Positions 24,064 through 32,830 of a DNA stretch of 40,089 nt are shown here, one piece after another. The notes beneath the pieces are model-generated. The model did not search any database. It was not told where the DNA came from and saw only the letters and a list, made by a program, of their open reading frames with translations. Within the stretch, counting starts at the first letter, position 1. Each line of letters begins with the position of its first letter. This DNA comes from Chloroflexota bacterium (GTDB lineage: Bacteria > Chloroflexota > UBA6077 > SHYK01), in contig JAERMM010000002.1 in assembly GCA_016844585.1 (NCBI GenBank), positions 1 to 40,089 of the forward strand, read 5' to 3'. Both the position numbers and the translations under genes were made by a program.

Positions 24064-25341
24064 TCATGGCAGGAACCGCAGCGGGTCGGTAGGGACTCCA
24101 GCAAGACGCACCTCGAAGTGGAGGTGCGGACCCGTGCTTACGCCCGTGCTCCCTGCGTAGCCCAGACGCTGGCCCTGGATCACCCGTTCGCCTGGCTTCA
24201 CCGTGAAGGCGCTCATGTGCGCGTACAGGGTCCCGATCCCGCCGCCGTGATCTATCTCAACCCGCCAACCGTAGCCGTAGTCAGACTCGAGGGCCATGGT
24301 GACGATGCCCGGGGCGGCGGCGGCCACAGGGTCGCCCGTGTTAGCCATGATGTCAATGCCCGAATGGCCCCCATCGCCGAACTCTGTTGAGATTCCACCG
24401 CGCGCGGGCCATCCGAGGATGGCGGGCCCGGGTCCTCCGGTCTGGGGCGGCCGCGTGGCGATGCTGAACACAGGCGCCGTTGTCGTGGGAGCCACCGTGC
24501 TGGTTCCAGGAAGGGCCGTCCGTCCTGGCGTGGCTGTTGCGATCGCAGTCGCTGTCATGGGGCGAGCTGTAGCCGTGGGCAGCGGCGGCGCCAGCGTGGG
24601 TGCTGGCGTCGAGGTTGGGATCGGGGCTACTGCTCCGGGGATGAGGAGGCGCTGGCCGCTAAAGATTGCGCTCGGGTCTGAAAGGTCATTCGCATCAGCG
24701 ATGGCGGAAATCTGAACCCCGTAGAGAGCGGCGATCTCTCCGAGCGATTCTCCGGGTCGTACGGTGTGGACGGCGCCGAACACTCGCGGGATCAGTAGGG
24801 CCTGCCCGACCTGGATCGTTCCGTCCTGCGATAGGCGGTTCGTCGAGATGATGGCTGCGCTCGGAACACCGTAGAGCGCCGCGATCGAGGAGATGGTGTC
24901 GCCAGGAACGACGACGTGGTCGAGTACCGCGGCCGGGCGAGTCGCTGTAGGCTGTGCGGTCGGGACGGATGTGGTGGTAGGCTCAGGAGTGGGTGTTGGT
25001 GATTCTGTGGGGGACGGCTCGATTGTCGCTGTAACCTCCGCCGTCGCGGTCGGAGTTGCCTCTGGGGTGGGGGTTGCTGTGGTTGTTGCCGTGATGGTCT
25101 CATCGCCCAGTGAGATATCTTCGGGGGTTGGCCTGGGGATCGGTGTTGTGCTGGGCACGGACGTGCGCGTCGCGACGGCCAGGAGCGCGTTTGAAGCAGA
25201 CGCGGGGGTCAGGCGAGGCGTGGCCCCAAGCTGGTCGATTGCGACGTAGACGCCGAGGCCGCCGATAGCAATAATGGCGATGATCGCTACGAACAGCCCG
25301 GGACCGCCCACGGTCGGGGGGCGAGGCCTCAGATGGCGCAT
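24064..25341 (-). CDS. LysM-containing M23 metallopeptidase (peptidoglycan hydrolase)
   Basis: A 425-residue cell-wall enzyme. After an N-terminal membrane helix (about 15-35) and a Thr/Pro linker come two LysM domains (VVPGDTISSIAALYGVP and VRPGESLGEIAALYGVQ), a second Thr/Pro linker and a C-terminal M23 domain. The zinc ligands are present: His and Asp in GGHSGIDI, and the HLH of GPHLHFEV, with the supporting LYAHMS motif. It should cut peptide bonds in peptidoglycan, held to the wall by LysM. It lies 142 bases downstream of sbcC on the same strand and probably has its own promoter. Confidence 0.92.
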   Translation of the reverse strand: MRHLRPRPPTVGGPGLFVAIIAIIAIGGLGVYVAIDQLGATPRLTPASASNALLAVATRTSVPSTTPIPRPTPEDISLGDETITATTTATPTPEATPTATAEVTATIEPSPTESPTPTPEPTTTSVPTAQPTATRPAAVLDHVVVPGDTISSIAALYGVPSAAIISTNRLSQDGTIQVGQALLIPRVFGAVHTVRPGESLGEIAALYGVQISAIADANDLSDPSAIFSGQRLLIPGAVAPIPTSTPAPTLAPPLPTATARPMTATAIATATPGRTALPGTSTVAPTTTAPVFSIATRPPQTGGPGPAILGWPARGGISTEFGDGGHSGIDIMANTGDPVAAAAPGIVTMALESDYGYGWRVEIDHGGGIGTLYAHMSAFTVKPGERVIQGQRLGYAGSTGVSTGPHLHFEVRLAGVPTDPLRFLP

Positions 25342-25483
25342 GGCATCGCGGGCGACAAAGGGCAGTAGCTCCTGAAGACCCTGGGAAGTACAAGGATACG
25401 CGCGGTGACGGACACAGCGTCAACGCTCTTGACGTCTGTCGGCTAGATAATCGGCGTTTGTGATCCAGATGTGATGGAAGCGG

Positions 25484-28042
25484 TCAAGTGATTGTGAACG
25501 CGGACCCCAGGTGGGTCTTTGTTACCTCGATGCGGACCGGGAACGCGTCCTTCATGTCGTCAAGGTGCGTAATGACCAAAATGCGCTTGAAGTCGTCCTG
25601 AATGGCTTTGATAGCCTCGACTAAGCGATCGCAACCATCGCGATCCTGACTACCGAACCCCTCGTCGATGGCCAACATCTGCAAAGGAGCCCCCGCCCGG
25701 CGGGCCAGCAGCTGCGAGAGAGCGATGCGAATGGCAAAGCTGATCCGAAACTTTTCCCCACCCGAAAACAGCTCGTACGGTCGGGAGCCCAATTCGTCCG
25801 ACACGACCACGTCCAGTGTGCTGATCGGGCCGCCGGTGCGGCTGGCTCGTTGGGTGTTGAGCTGCAGGCGCATCTTCCCGTCGGTCAAGCGGCCGAGCAG
25901 ATCGTTCGCGCTGTCCTCGATCTCCGGCAGCGCGTGTTCTACGATCATTTCCTGGATGCCATTGCGGCCGAACGCTTCGGCCAGCTGGTCGTAGGCGGAT
26001 GTATCTTGCCGCGCCGCCAGGCGCTGAGCATCGAATTCCCGGCGCTCCACCTCTTGTTGGTCGAGCCACGTGACCATCTGCCGAGCCCTGCCGAGTCGTT
26101 CCTTCGCGGCGAGTTGTGTCTTTGCCGCGGACTGCAGCTCCTGGCCCTTGATGTCCAGCGCTGCTCGTGCCCGTGGCAGATCCCCGGCCACCCGCGCGAA
26201 TTCTGCGCGCTCCTTGGCCAGGCTTGCAGACTCTGTCTGGGCCGCGGCGAGACTGGCCTCAATCCGCACACGGTCCACGGCGGCGTTCTCTCGGGCGGTT
26301 CGCGCCTGGTTGAGCCGCTGCATCGCTTCAGGCGCCTCGCGAAGTCTGAATCTGGTGTCGCGAACCGCCTTGTGATGCTCCGGATCGTAGCCGACGTTCC
26401 TGACGCGCTCCTCGAGGGCTGGCAACCGTCCGCGGACGTCGGATGCGAAGTCTTCATCGGCGAGGACTCGGCTCAGTTCCGTCTCCTCCTGTCGGATGTC
26501 GGCCAGGTGGCCGCGGTCCTGATCGACACGCGCCCGGCGGCTCGTAAGCTCGCCAAGCGCCTGCTCAACACCCGAACGCGCGACCAATTCGGCCTGCCTG
26601 TTGGCGATGGTGGCCTGCGCCGCCTTCACGCGAGTGTCCTCGGAAGCGTAGCTGCTGCGCGCGGCCCTGAGCTGGTCCTCGAATTGCTCGCGCTCGGCAG
26701 CCAGTCGAGCGCGAGCCGCGCTAAGCCCTTCTTCGCCAAGGGGCTGGCCGCAGAGCGGACAATCCTGGTTTTCGCCTAGCATTTCGATGCGCTTCGTCAC
26801 GTCCTCGACGTTAGAGTGCAGTCGCTTTCCGTCTTCGAGGAGGACCTCCCGTCGCTTATTGGCCTCCTCCAATTCACTCCGTACTGCGTTCAGATCGTTA
26901 TTGACCTCATCGAGGCGCGCGAGCTCCATTCCGCGCCGTTCTATCTCTGTGTCGAGAGTAGCCGGGTCGTCCAGCCGCCCCTCGATCTCGCGTGCTTGTC
27001 GGGTGACGCTCTCGAGTCGGGCCTCGATCGACATCCGCTCGCGGTGGATGGCAGTTTGCGCCTCGGCCAGACTGTCCCGAGCGGCACTCCAGGCGTCGAA
27101 GCGCGATGAAAGTTCGCGGTCCTCTTCGTCGGAGCGCTGGTACTCCTCGTGTTCTTGCTCGATCGCTGGCGCACGGAGAGCGACGGCGTCCGCGTCAAGA
27201 ATGCGGCGGTCCAGGTCCTCCATCTGGCCACGCAGGCGCGAAACCTGATCTTCCGCGTCCCGCGACTGGCGCTCCTTTGTGACCGCCTGACGCTCGGCCT
27301 CTGCGAGCGCCTCCACCTCTGTCAACAGCCCGCGACGCTCGTCCTCGAGTCGGTCTTTCAACGCTGTGGCTTCTGTCGCGTTCGACTCTGTCGATTTGAG
27401 CTCCTCGAGGTACACATCGCGTTTCGCCAACTGTGCGTCGATGCCCTCGATAAGTCCGGAAAGGCGTATGCCCTCGGTTCGCGCAACGCGGCTTAGATCG
27501 CGCGCGCGCTGTGATAGGTCGTCGTAGTGCTGCAGATCGAGGATCTCGCCGAGCACCTGCTTGCGGTCCCGGGGTGGGAGGGTCATAAACGCGTCCGCCG
27601 CGCCCTGTGCGATAAAGGATGCGTGGGTGAAGGTCTTATGAGTCATTCGGAGTAGGTTGTTGATGCTGTTCTGGGTTTGAGCGATGGATCCCCCGGTCAG
27701 CGTGCGCCAATCGCCACCGTCCAGGCTCTCGAGGGACAGCTCCCCTCGGCCTAGCTTGCCCTGCTTCGTGCGTCGCCGAGTGACCCGATACCGAACGCTG
27801 TCAAGCTCAAACTCCAGGGACACCAACATCTCATGTGCGCCTTGACGGATGAGGTCGTCACCAGCCCTGTCTCCGCCGCGCGCTTCACCCCATAACGCCC
27901 AGATCATTGCGTCGAGCAGAGCGCTCTTGCCATTGCCATTCGGCCCGGAAAGACACGCCACGTGAATCCCCTCGAGTGACAGGGGCTCGTGGTCTTCACC
28001 GTAGGAGAGAAAGTTCCGCAGCTCGAGCCGAAGGGGAATCAT
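25484..28042 (-). CDS. sbcC: SbcC/Rad50-type SMC ATPase
   Basis: This 852-residue ATPase works with SbcD to open and process DNA ends. N-terminal Walker A GPNGNGKS is at residues 33-40, a long coiled coil surrounds a zinc hook (CPLC, residues 428-431), and the C-terminus has the ABC signature LFSGGEKFRISFAIRIAL followed by Walker B MLAIDEGFGSQD. The start was set at ATG 28042, where the Rad50 fold begins (MIPLRLELRNFLSYGE). An upstream in-frame start at 28102 would read through the GTGCTGA array and adds no conserved sequence. It is the last gene of the nurA-to-sbcC cluster, separated from sbcD by 116 bases holding an inverted pair of heptamer arrays. Confidence 0.94.
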   Translation of the reverse strand: MIPLRLELRNFLSYGEDHEPLSLEGIHVACLSGPNGNGKSALLDAMIWALWGEARGGDRAGDDLIRQGAHEMLVSLEFELDSVRYRVTRRRTKQGKLGRGELSLESLDGGDWRTLTGGSIAQTQNSINNLLRMTHKTFTHASFIAQGAADAFMTLPPRDRKQVLGEILDLQHYDDLSQRARDLSRVARTEGIRLSGLIEGIDAQLAKRDVYLEELKSTESNATEATALKDRLEDERRGLLTEVEALAEAERQAVTKERQSRDAEDQVSRLRGQMEDLDRRILDADAVALRAPAIEQEHEEYQRSDEEDRELSSRFDAWSAARDSLAEAQTAIHRERMSIEARLESVTRQAREIEGRLDDPATLDTEIERRGMELARLDEVNNDLNAVRSELEEANKRREVLLEDGKRLHSNVEDVTKRIEMLGENQDCPLCGQPLGEEGLSAARARLAAEREQFEDQLRAARSSYASEDTRVKAAQATIANRQAELVARSGVEQALGELTSRRARVDQDRGHLADIRQEETELSRVLADEDFASDVRGRLPALEERVRNVGYDPEHHKAVRDTRFRLREAPEAMQRLNQARTARENAAVDRVRIEASLAAAQTESASLAKERAEFARVAGDLPRARAALDIKGQELQSAAKTQLAAKERLGRARQMVTWLDQQEVERREFDAQRLAARQDTSAYDQLAEAFGRNGIQEMIVEHALPEIEDSANDLLGRLTDGKMRLQLNTQRASRTGGPISTLDVVVSDELGSRPYELFSGGEKFRISFAIRIALSQLLARRAGAPLQMLAIDEGFGSQDRDGCDRLVEAIKAIQDDFKRILVITHLDDMKDAFPVRIEVTKTHLGSAFTIT

Positions 28043-28049
28043 TGTACGA

Positions 28050-28172
28050 GTGCTGAGTGCTGAGTGCTGAGTGCTGAGACGACCGAGGGGCGCACGGCGC
28101 ACAGCAGTGTTGGCGGCTGATTGCGTCGAATCGCAATGTGCATCTGAGGACTCAGCACTCAGGACTCAGCAC
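28050..28172. repeat. Inverted pair of 7-bp GTGCTGA arrays between sbcD and sbcC
   Basis: Four units of GTGCTGA at 28050-28077 face four inverted units at 28145-28172 (TGAGGAC, TCAGCAC, TCAGGAC, TCAGCAC), separated by 67 bases. The two arms can pair to form a hairpin in RNA or DNA. The right arm supplies the last codons and stop of sbcD, and the left arm ends eight bases before the sbcC start. A third four-unit array lies at the herA start. Confidence 0.9.
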
Positions 28173-29394
28173 TGGCGAGGCGGGTGGCATATTCGCGAAG
28201 ACGAACGCGATCTGTCTCGGGTATCTGTTTCTCGGCGAAGTAGTCGTCCAGAAGCTCGAGTGACGTCCGTCCTTCCACAGTCATGCCAGCAATGCGGTCT
28301 CGTATCGGACGATCTACCTCCCGGTTTATGCCCGCGATCCAGAACGCATCAGAGAGGGCGGCGCGCACCCGCGACTCATCGAAAAGCGCCTGGTTCTGCA
28401 GGCTCATCTTGACGCGGACCCGTACGACCGCGTCCGCAACCTCGTTGCGTTGCCGTTCGACCTGACGAAGGGTTTCCTCTGTCGGATCGCCAGAACGGTC
28501 GGGGACGTCTATGGTCACAAACTTGCGCGCTGACAGCGTCCTAGGCTCCCACTCGGCGTGCCCGCGCGACACTTCCGCGACGATGAAGACTTTTTCCTCT
28601 TTCTCTTCTCCGAAGTTGACGCGCTCTATGCTGCCCGGGTACACGGCTGGCGGCTTGACAAGCAGTTTTTGGTGGCTGTGGATGTGGCCGAGCGCGACGT
28701 AGTCAAACGTGTCCAACGCGATGCTCGTGATGGGGACCAACGGGTCTGTGCCAACCGTGAGCAGCCGTTCTGCGCCGTCCCTGGCCTCCGCTGCGTGGAC
28801 GTGAGCCACCAGGAGCGAGGGCGCATCCTGCATGGTGGGCTTTTTACGATGCTCGATGACCTCCTCAGCCAGGTCGAGCGCGGACCCGACGATGACTCTG
28901 ACCAGCTCCTCGTCGATGCGCACAGAGGACATCGTGTTTGCGCCGCTCATCGACAGCACCGCGCTTCGGGTCACCCACGGGATCGCGGAGACCATGATCG
29001 GCCCCGACGCCGTGTCAATCGTCCAGCACTTCACGTCGCGAGCCACCGTGACCCCCGGAACCTCCAGGTCGCGGAAGATATCGATGGACGTGGCGCGGCT
29101 GACTGCGTTGGGCAGGTCGTGGTTGCCCGCCAGCAGAAACACGGGGATGCGCGCCTGTACCAGGCGCAGGACCTGTCTCGCGAATAGCCGCTGATGCGTG
29201 GGCGAGGGCTCACGGTTCTTGTAGATGTCGCCAGCCATGACGACGAGGTCGGCGTGTTCTTCGATCGCCGTGTCGACGATGCATTCGAGTGCTTTGAGAA
29301 AGTCCTCCAGTCGCCGCGGTAAGCCCGTGTGCGGATTGACTGGCCCATGGGTCTCCATGCCGATGTGTAAATCGGCCGTGTGGACAATCTTCAT
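28159..29394 (-). CDS. sbcD: SbcD/Mre11-type nuclease
   Basis: A Mn-dependent nuclease of 411 residues that pairs with SbcC. All phosphoesterase motifs are visible in order: DLHIG (residues 8-12), GDIY, GNHD, HVHAAE and GHIHSH. The ATG at 29394 opens MKIVHTADLHIG, the usual start. The C-terminal residues and the TGA stop are encoded by the GTGCTGA-type repeat, so the natural end of the protein may have been altered by insertion of that repeat; about the last four residues are affected. It follows herA by 16 bases. Confidence 0.94.
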   Translation of the reverse strand: MKIVHTADLHIGMETHGPVNPHTGLPRRLEDFLKALECIVDTAIEEHADLVVMAGDIYKNREPSPTHQRLFARQVLRLVQARIPVFLLAGNHDLPNAVSRATSIDIFRDLEVPGVTVARDVKCWTIDTASGPIMVSAIPWVTRSAVLSMSGANTMSSVRIDEELVRVIVGSALDLAEEVIEHRKKPTMQDAPSLLVAHVHAAEARDGAERLLTVGTDPLVPITSIALDTFDYVALGHIHSHQKLLVKPPAVYPGSIERVNFGEEKEEKVFIVAEVSRGHAEWEPRTLSARKFVTIDVPDRSGDPTEETLRQVERQRNEVADAVVRVRVKMSLQNQALFDESRVRAALSDAFWIAGINREVDRPIRDRIAGMTVEGRTSLELLDDYFAEKQIPETDRVRLREYATRLASAES

Positions 29395-29410
29395 AGAGGC
29401 GCCTGTAACC

Positions 29411-31099
29411 TCAATCGTCAGGAAGCGATGCGAAGTCCCGGGCGCGTTTGCCGTCCGGGAAGTCCGGTCCGCGACTGCCGGCCATCACGTCGGCGTAGAA
29501 CGCCGCATCGATCGTTCTGACCTTGATAACCACGGGCATTGGGACGGCGTGCCCGAGCAGCATGGCCTGCTGCTGGGAGTCCAGCGACGCCAGCACCGAA
29601 CGCAGGTGGCTTGCGCCGCTTATGCCCGCCAGGATTGCCGCGATGTCATTCTCATCGTTAAGTTGGCAGGTCAGGCGTGTCCCGATCTGTGAGAGCACCT
29701 CGGGATCGATCCCGGACGGTCGCTGATCCACGATCAGGAGCGTCACGTTGAACTTCCGCAGCTCTCGCGCGATGGTGCCGAAGCTGGTGTGGCGCGCCGC
29801 CGAGGGGCTGAGGAACTTATGGGCCTCCTCGACGGTGATCACCAGGAGCGGCGGCCTATCCGCCTCGTCGGCGTGGGCCGCTTGCATACGCGCGGTCCAG
29901 CGAGCGTGGATCCGCCGGGTTAAGACGTTCGCAACGAGCATGTATGGCAGAAGCTGGCTTTCGTGCTCGAAGGCGAGCACGACGTTACTTCCGCGCTCCA
30001 GGCTGTTGACGATCAGCTCGAGCGACGATGACGCGCGAGACACGTGCTCGTCCGTGACGAACTCGAGCTGCCGAAGCTGGTTCAGCTTGCGATTGAGGGC
30101 CCCAACAGCGCCGGGGTGGGCGTTGACCTCGTCGCAGAACGCTTTGATGTCGGATGGCGTCATCTCCAACAGGTCCCTGAGCCACGTATCGCCGAAGCGG
30201 CTCTGTAGCAGGTAGATGGTTTCGATGGCTGTCTCGTTCAGGTTGAGCAGCTCTGAGAGCAATGCGATGTCGTCGATGTCGATTTCGTTGAGGCCGATGC
30301 GGATGTCCCCGTCGGTCCGGTGGCCGGTCGGACGCGGACGAGTGGAGCGAAGCGTATACACGGCGACGCGGGCATTTCCGAACAGGTCTTTCAAACTGCG
30401 GAGCATGAGCCCGCTGCCGGCGTCGCGCGTCGGCCAGGCGTATTCGCTGTGCATGTCGAAGATCAGGTTCACCGCTGCGCCACTGCGAATCAGGCCGGAG
30501 AGCAGCACGCGGGTCAGCATGCTCTTGCCGCTGCCGGACTTTCCGAACACCCCATTAGATCTCTCGGCAACGCGCTCCAGATCGAGCCGCACCGGGATGT
30601 CCATGTCGAGAGGGGTGCCGATCTCCCACGATCCTTCTCCCTCAGGAGCGAAAACGCGATCGAAGTCATCCTTGGTGGCGGCATCCATGGGAGCAAAGTG
30701 CACCGGAATGGTTCGCACCGGTAGCGGCCTGCCCATCTCGTCAGGAGCGACTTGGTCGGCTGGCTGTTTGTTCAGCATCAACATGGGCTGCACCACGACG
30801 GAGCCGAAGGTCGCCGTTCCGAGAAGCACGTCTTGCAGGAACGAATCGGCTGGGTCCGGTGGGTCTGCCAGGACCTGGTCGCTGCTGGCGCCCAGAGCCA
30901 CGTCCGTAATGAGGCAGAAGAAGTCGAAGTGCTCGCCTCGGATCTTGACAAAGCGGCCCACGCGCACGTCTTCGACGGAACAACTCCCATCGAGTCGAGC
31001 CGTCAGGCCCTTCGTAAGCGAGCCTTCGACCACGAGGCCAAGACGAGTGCTGAGTGCTGAGTGCTGAGTGCTGAGGGGGCCATCGTGCACGCTTATCAC
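29411..31099 (-). CDS. herA: HerA-type hexameric DNA translocase
   Basis: A FtsK/HerA-family motor of 562 residues that in archaea pumps DNA into NurA and works with Mre11-Rad50. An N-terminal HAS-barrel (about 20-75) precedes the RecA-like core, with Walker A GKSGSGKS near residue 187 and Walker B ITVEEAHKF near residue 420, followed by IARELRKFNVTLLIVDQRPS (sensor and arginine-finger region). GTG 31099 overlaps the permease stop (GTGA), so coupled translation favours it. The first ~20 residues then include LSTQHSALSTR, a translation of the heptamer array. GTG 31033 would start just after the array at the HAS-barrel, and is the alternative. Relatives without the repeat would settle the start. 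Confidence 0.92.
   Translation of the reverse strand: MISVHDGPLSTQHSALSTRLGLVVEGSLTKGLTARLDGSCSVEDVRVGRFVKIRGEHFDFFCLITDVALGASSDQVLADPPDPADSFLQDVLLGTATFGSVVVQPMLMLNKQPADQVAPDEMGRPLPVRTIPVHFAPMDAATKDDFDRVFAPEGEGSWEIGTPLDMDIPVRLDLERVAERSNGVFGKSGSGKSMLTRVLLSGLIRSGAAVNLIFDMHSEYAWPTRDAGSGLMLRSLKDLFGNARVAVYTLRSTRPRPTGHRTDGDIRIGLNEIDIDDIALLSELLNLNETAIETIYLLQSRFGDTWLRDLLEMTPSDIKAFCDEVNAHPGAVGALNRKLNQLRQLEFVTDEHVSRASSSLELIVNSLERGSNVVLAFEHESQLLPYMLVANVLTRRIHARWTARMQAAHADEADRPPLLVITVEEAHKFLSPSAARHTSFGTIARELRKFNVTLLIVDQRPSGIDPEVLSQIGTRLTCQLNDENDIAAILAGISGASHLRSVLASLDSQQQAMLLGHAVPMPVVIKVRTIDAAFYADVMAGSRGPDFPDGKRARDFASLPDD
31047..31074. repeat. Four-unit GTGCTGA array at the 5' end of herA
   Basis: Four perfect 7-bp units, same orientation as the array at 28050-28077 and with the same ACGA bases just before the first GTGCTGA unit. 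Three units equal 21 bases, so the array stays open when translated and reads as a seven-residue cycle (STQHSAL) in the first codons of herA. Confidence 0.9.
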
Positions 31100-31911
31100 C
31101 TGCCCCGGAGAAGCTGTTCGCGATCGAAGATGCGAATGGCAATGAAGATGAGCAGCGCATCGAGCCCGAAGAAGCCGGATGCAAGGATGGCGAGTGCCCA
31201 GGGCGTCAGAAAGAAGAGAAGCACCGTCTGAGGCACGATCAGGGTAATGATCGGGAGCACCACCAGCCCGTTGAGCTGATATGCGGCGCGATAGGTTGCC
31301 ACCCGCGTCGAGATCAGGGCGGCTACTCCCGCCGACATCAGCGCCATCAGCGGAACCATGATGAGTGCAGAAGCCAGCCAGTCGGGGTCGGCCAACAGGA
31401 AGCCAGGGAAATAGGGGTTATGCGATCTCCACACCGCCAGTGTGAAGATCGCGAGCCCGAGCCAGGTGCCGAGGATCGCGGGCACCACGGCCGCTACGAG
31501 CTTGCCCAGGAACAGCTCGCCGTTCTTGATCGGCGTGGCGAGCAATGGCTCGAGCGTGTCGCGCTCCTTTTCACCCACGAAGCTATCCGCGGCGATGGTC
31601 GCCGTGAGCGCAACGGTGACGATCCAGAAGAGCGGGAGCGTCATCGCCTTCAAGATCGTCCCGACGAGCGCTCCCTGCTGCTGTTCTGAAAGCTCCAGGT
31701 AGAACTGCATCCACCGCGGCGATAGCTGCTCGGCTCCGATCGTGCCAACAACGACGCTCACGGTGCTTGAGTCCGCCCCCGCGGTCCCGAGGACGGCGAG
31801 CGATGCGACCACGCCCATGAGCGCCGGCATCATGATCATTGGCCCGAGAAGGTTGAAGTCCCGAATGACTTCGGTCATCTCACGCTGTGTGACGAGCAGC
31901 GCCATCCGCAT
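31096..31911 (-). CDS. ABC-2 type permease, NatB-like
   Basis: A 271-residue membrane subunit with about six helices. A large extracytoplasmic loop follows the first, and the motif FVGEKERDTLEPLLATPIKNGEL near residue 113 is typical of NatB-type sodium or drug exporters. Its start lies 32 bases inside the preceding ATPase gene and its stop overlaps herA (GTGA). This makes it an integral part of the DNA-repair cluster's transcript, although membrane export has no known role in end resection. Substrate unknown. Confidence 0.9.
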   Translation of the reverse strand: MRMALLVTQREMTEVIRDFNLLGPMIMMPALMGVVASLAVLGTAGADSSTVSVVVGTIGAEQLSPRWMQFYLELSEQQQGALVGTILKAMTLPLFWIVTVALTATIAADSFVGEKERDTLEPLLATPIKNGELFLGKLVAAVVPAILGTWLGLAIFTLAVWRSHNPYFPGFLLADPDWLASALIMVPLMALMSAGVAALISTRVATYRAAYQLNGLVVLPIITLIVPQTVLLFFLTPWALAILASGFFGLDALLIFIAIRIFDREQLLRGR

Positions 31912-32830
31912 CGTTAACCCTCTTCATCAGGTGCAGGTACGCATCTTCGAGAGCAACTGCCTCCTCCTGGACGCTGACAACGTCAGCGCCGGCGGCTACC
32001 AGGGCCCGCACAACATCAGGATTGACTTCGGCCGTCCTGTTCGTCATGTACGTGATGCAACCATTTTGTGTAGCCAGGTCCTCAACCCCGGGAACAGCCC
32101 GTACCGACTCGACGTACTCGTCACGCATCGACGCGAGTGTGAGGGTGACTGCCCGCTCAATTCCGGCTTTCAGCTCGGATGGCGTCCCCTCAGCCACTGT
32201 CCGTCCATTCTGGACCACGCTCAGGCGGCTGCAGATTCGCTCCGCTTCGGCCAGGTTGTGCGTGCAGAGGAGCACCGTGCTGCGTTCCTGCTCGATCAGG
32301 CTTACCAGGTGATCGCGGACGGTCCGTGCTGCCTCCGGGTCCAGCGCCGCGGTCGGCTCGTCGAAGAACAGAACGCGTGGTTCATGGATGAGGGCCCGTG
32401 CAATCGCCACCTTTTGTTTCAGCCCCTTCGACAGGGTCCGTAAGCGTTGTCGGCGCATTTCCCAAACCCCGAGCAGCTTCATCAAGCCTTCGATGCGAGC
32501 CCGTCGGCGCTGGCCAGGGAGTCCGTAGACGCGGGCGAAGAAGTCTAGATACTCATATGCCCCAAGCCGCTCGTAGAGGCCAGGGACCTCGGTCAGAATG
32601 CCGATGTTCTCGCGCACCTTCTGCGGGTTCTGGCTGACGTCGAATCCAGCCACCCATGCGCGACCGGAATCGGGGGTCAGCAAACAAGCCAGGATGCGGG
32701 TGGTCGTCGTCTTGCCAGCGCCGTTCGGTCCCAACAGCCCGTGGATTTGTCCCTCCGGAACCGTAAAGCCGATGTCGGCGACCGCGACCTTGGCGCCGAA
32801 GTTCTTGGCTAGTGACTCGGCAACGATCAT
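31880..32830 (-). CDS. ABC transporter ATP-binding protein, NatA-like
   Basis: A 316-residue ATPase with Walker A GPNGAGKTT near residue 35, signature LSKGLKQKVAIARAL near residue 133, Walker B VLFFDEPTAALDP and H-loop CTHNLAEAE, plus a C-terminal domain of about 90 residues. It partners the following permease. The ATG at 32830 overlaps the stop of the HAS-barrel gene (ATGA). It is clearly a transporter ATPase and not a Rad50-like protein, as it lacks coiled coils and a zinc hook. Confidence 0.92.
   Translation of the reverse strand: MIVAESLAKNFGAKVAVADIGFTVPEGQIHGLLGPNGAGKTTTTRILACLLTPDSGRAWVAGFDVSQNPQKVRENIGILTEVPGLYERLGAYEYLDFFARVYGLPGQRRRARIEGLMKLLGVWEMRRQRLRTLSKGLKQKVAIARALIHEPRVLFFDEPTAALDPEAARTVRDHLVSLIEQERSTVLLCTHNLAEAERICSRLSVVQNGRTVAEGTPSELKAGIERAVTLTLASMRDEYVESVRAVPGVEDLATQNGCITYMTNRTAEVNPDVVRALVAAGADVVSVQEEAVALEDAYLHLMKRVNDADGAARHTA

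Noticed and set aside
25342-25483. Promoter for the LysM/M23 gene (TTGACG and TATCCT on the minus strand)
   Set aside because: Spacing is 19 bases and the -10 is weak, so it was not listed as a feature.
28050-31074. Short repeat arrays considered as CRISPR
   Set aside because: Units are 7 bp and directly adjacent with no spacers, and no cas genes are present.
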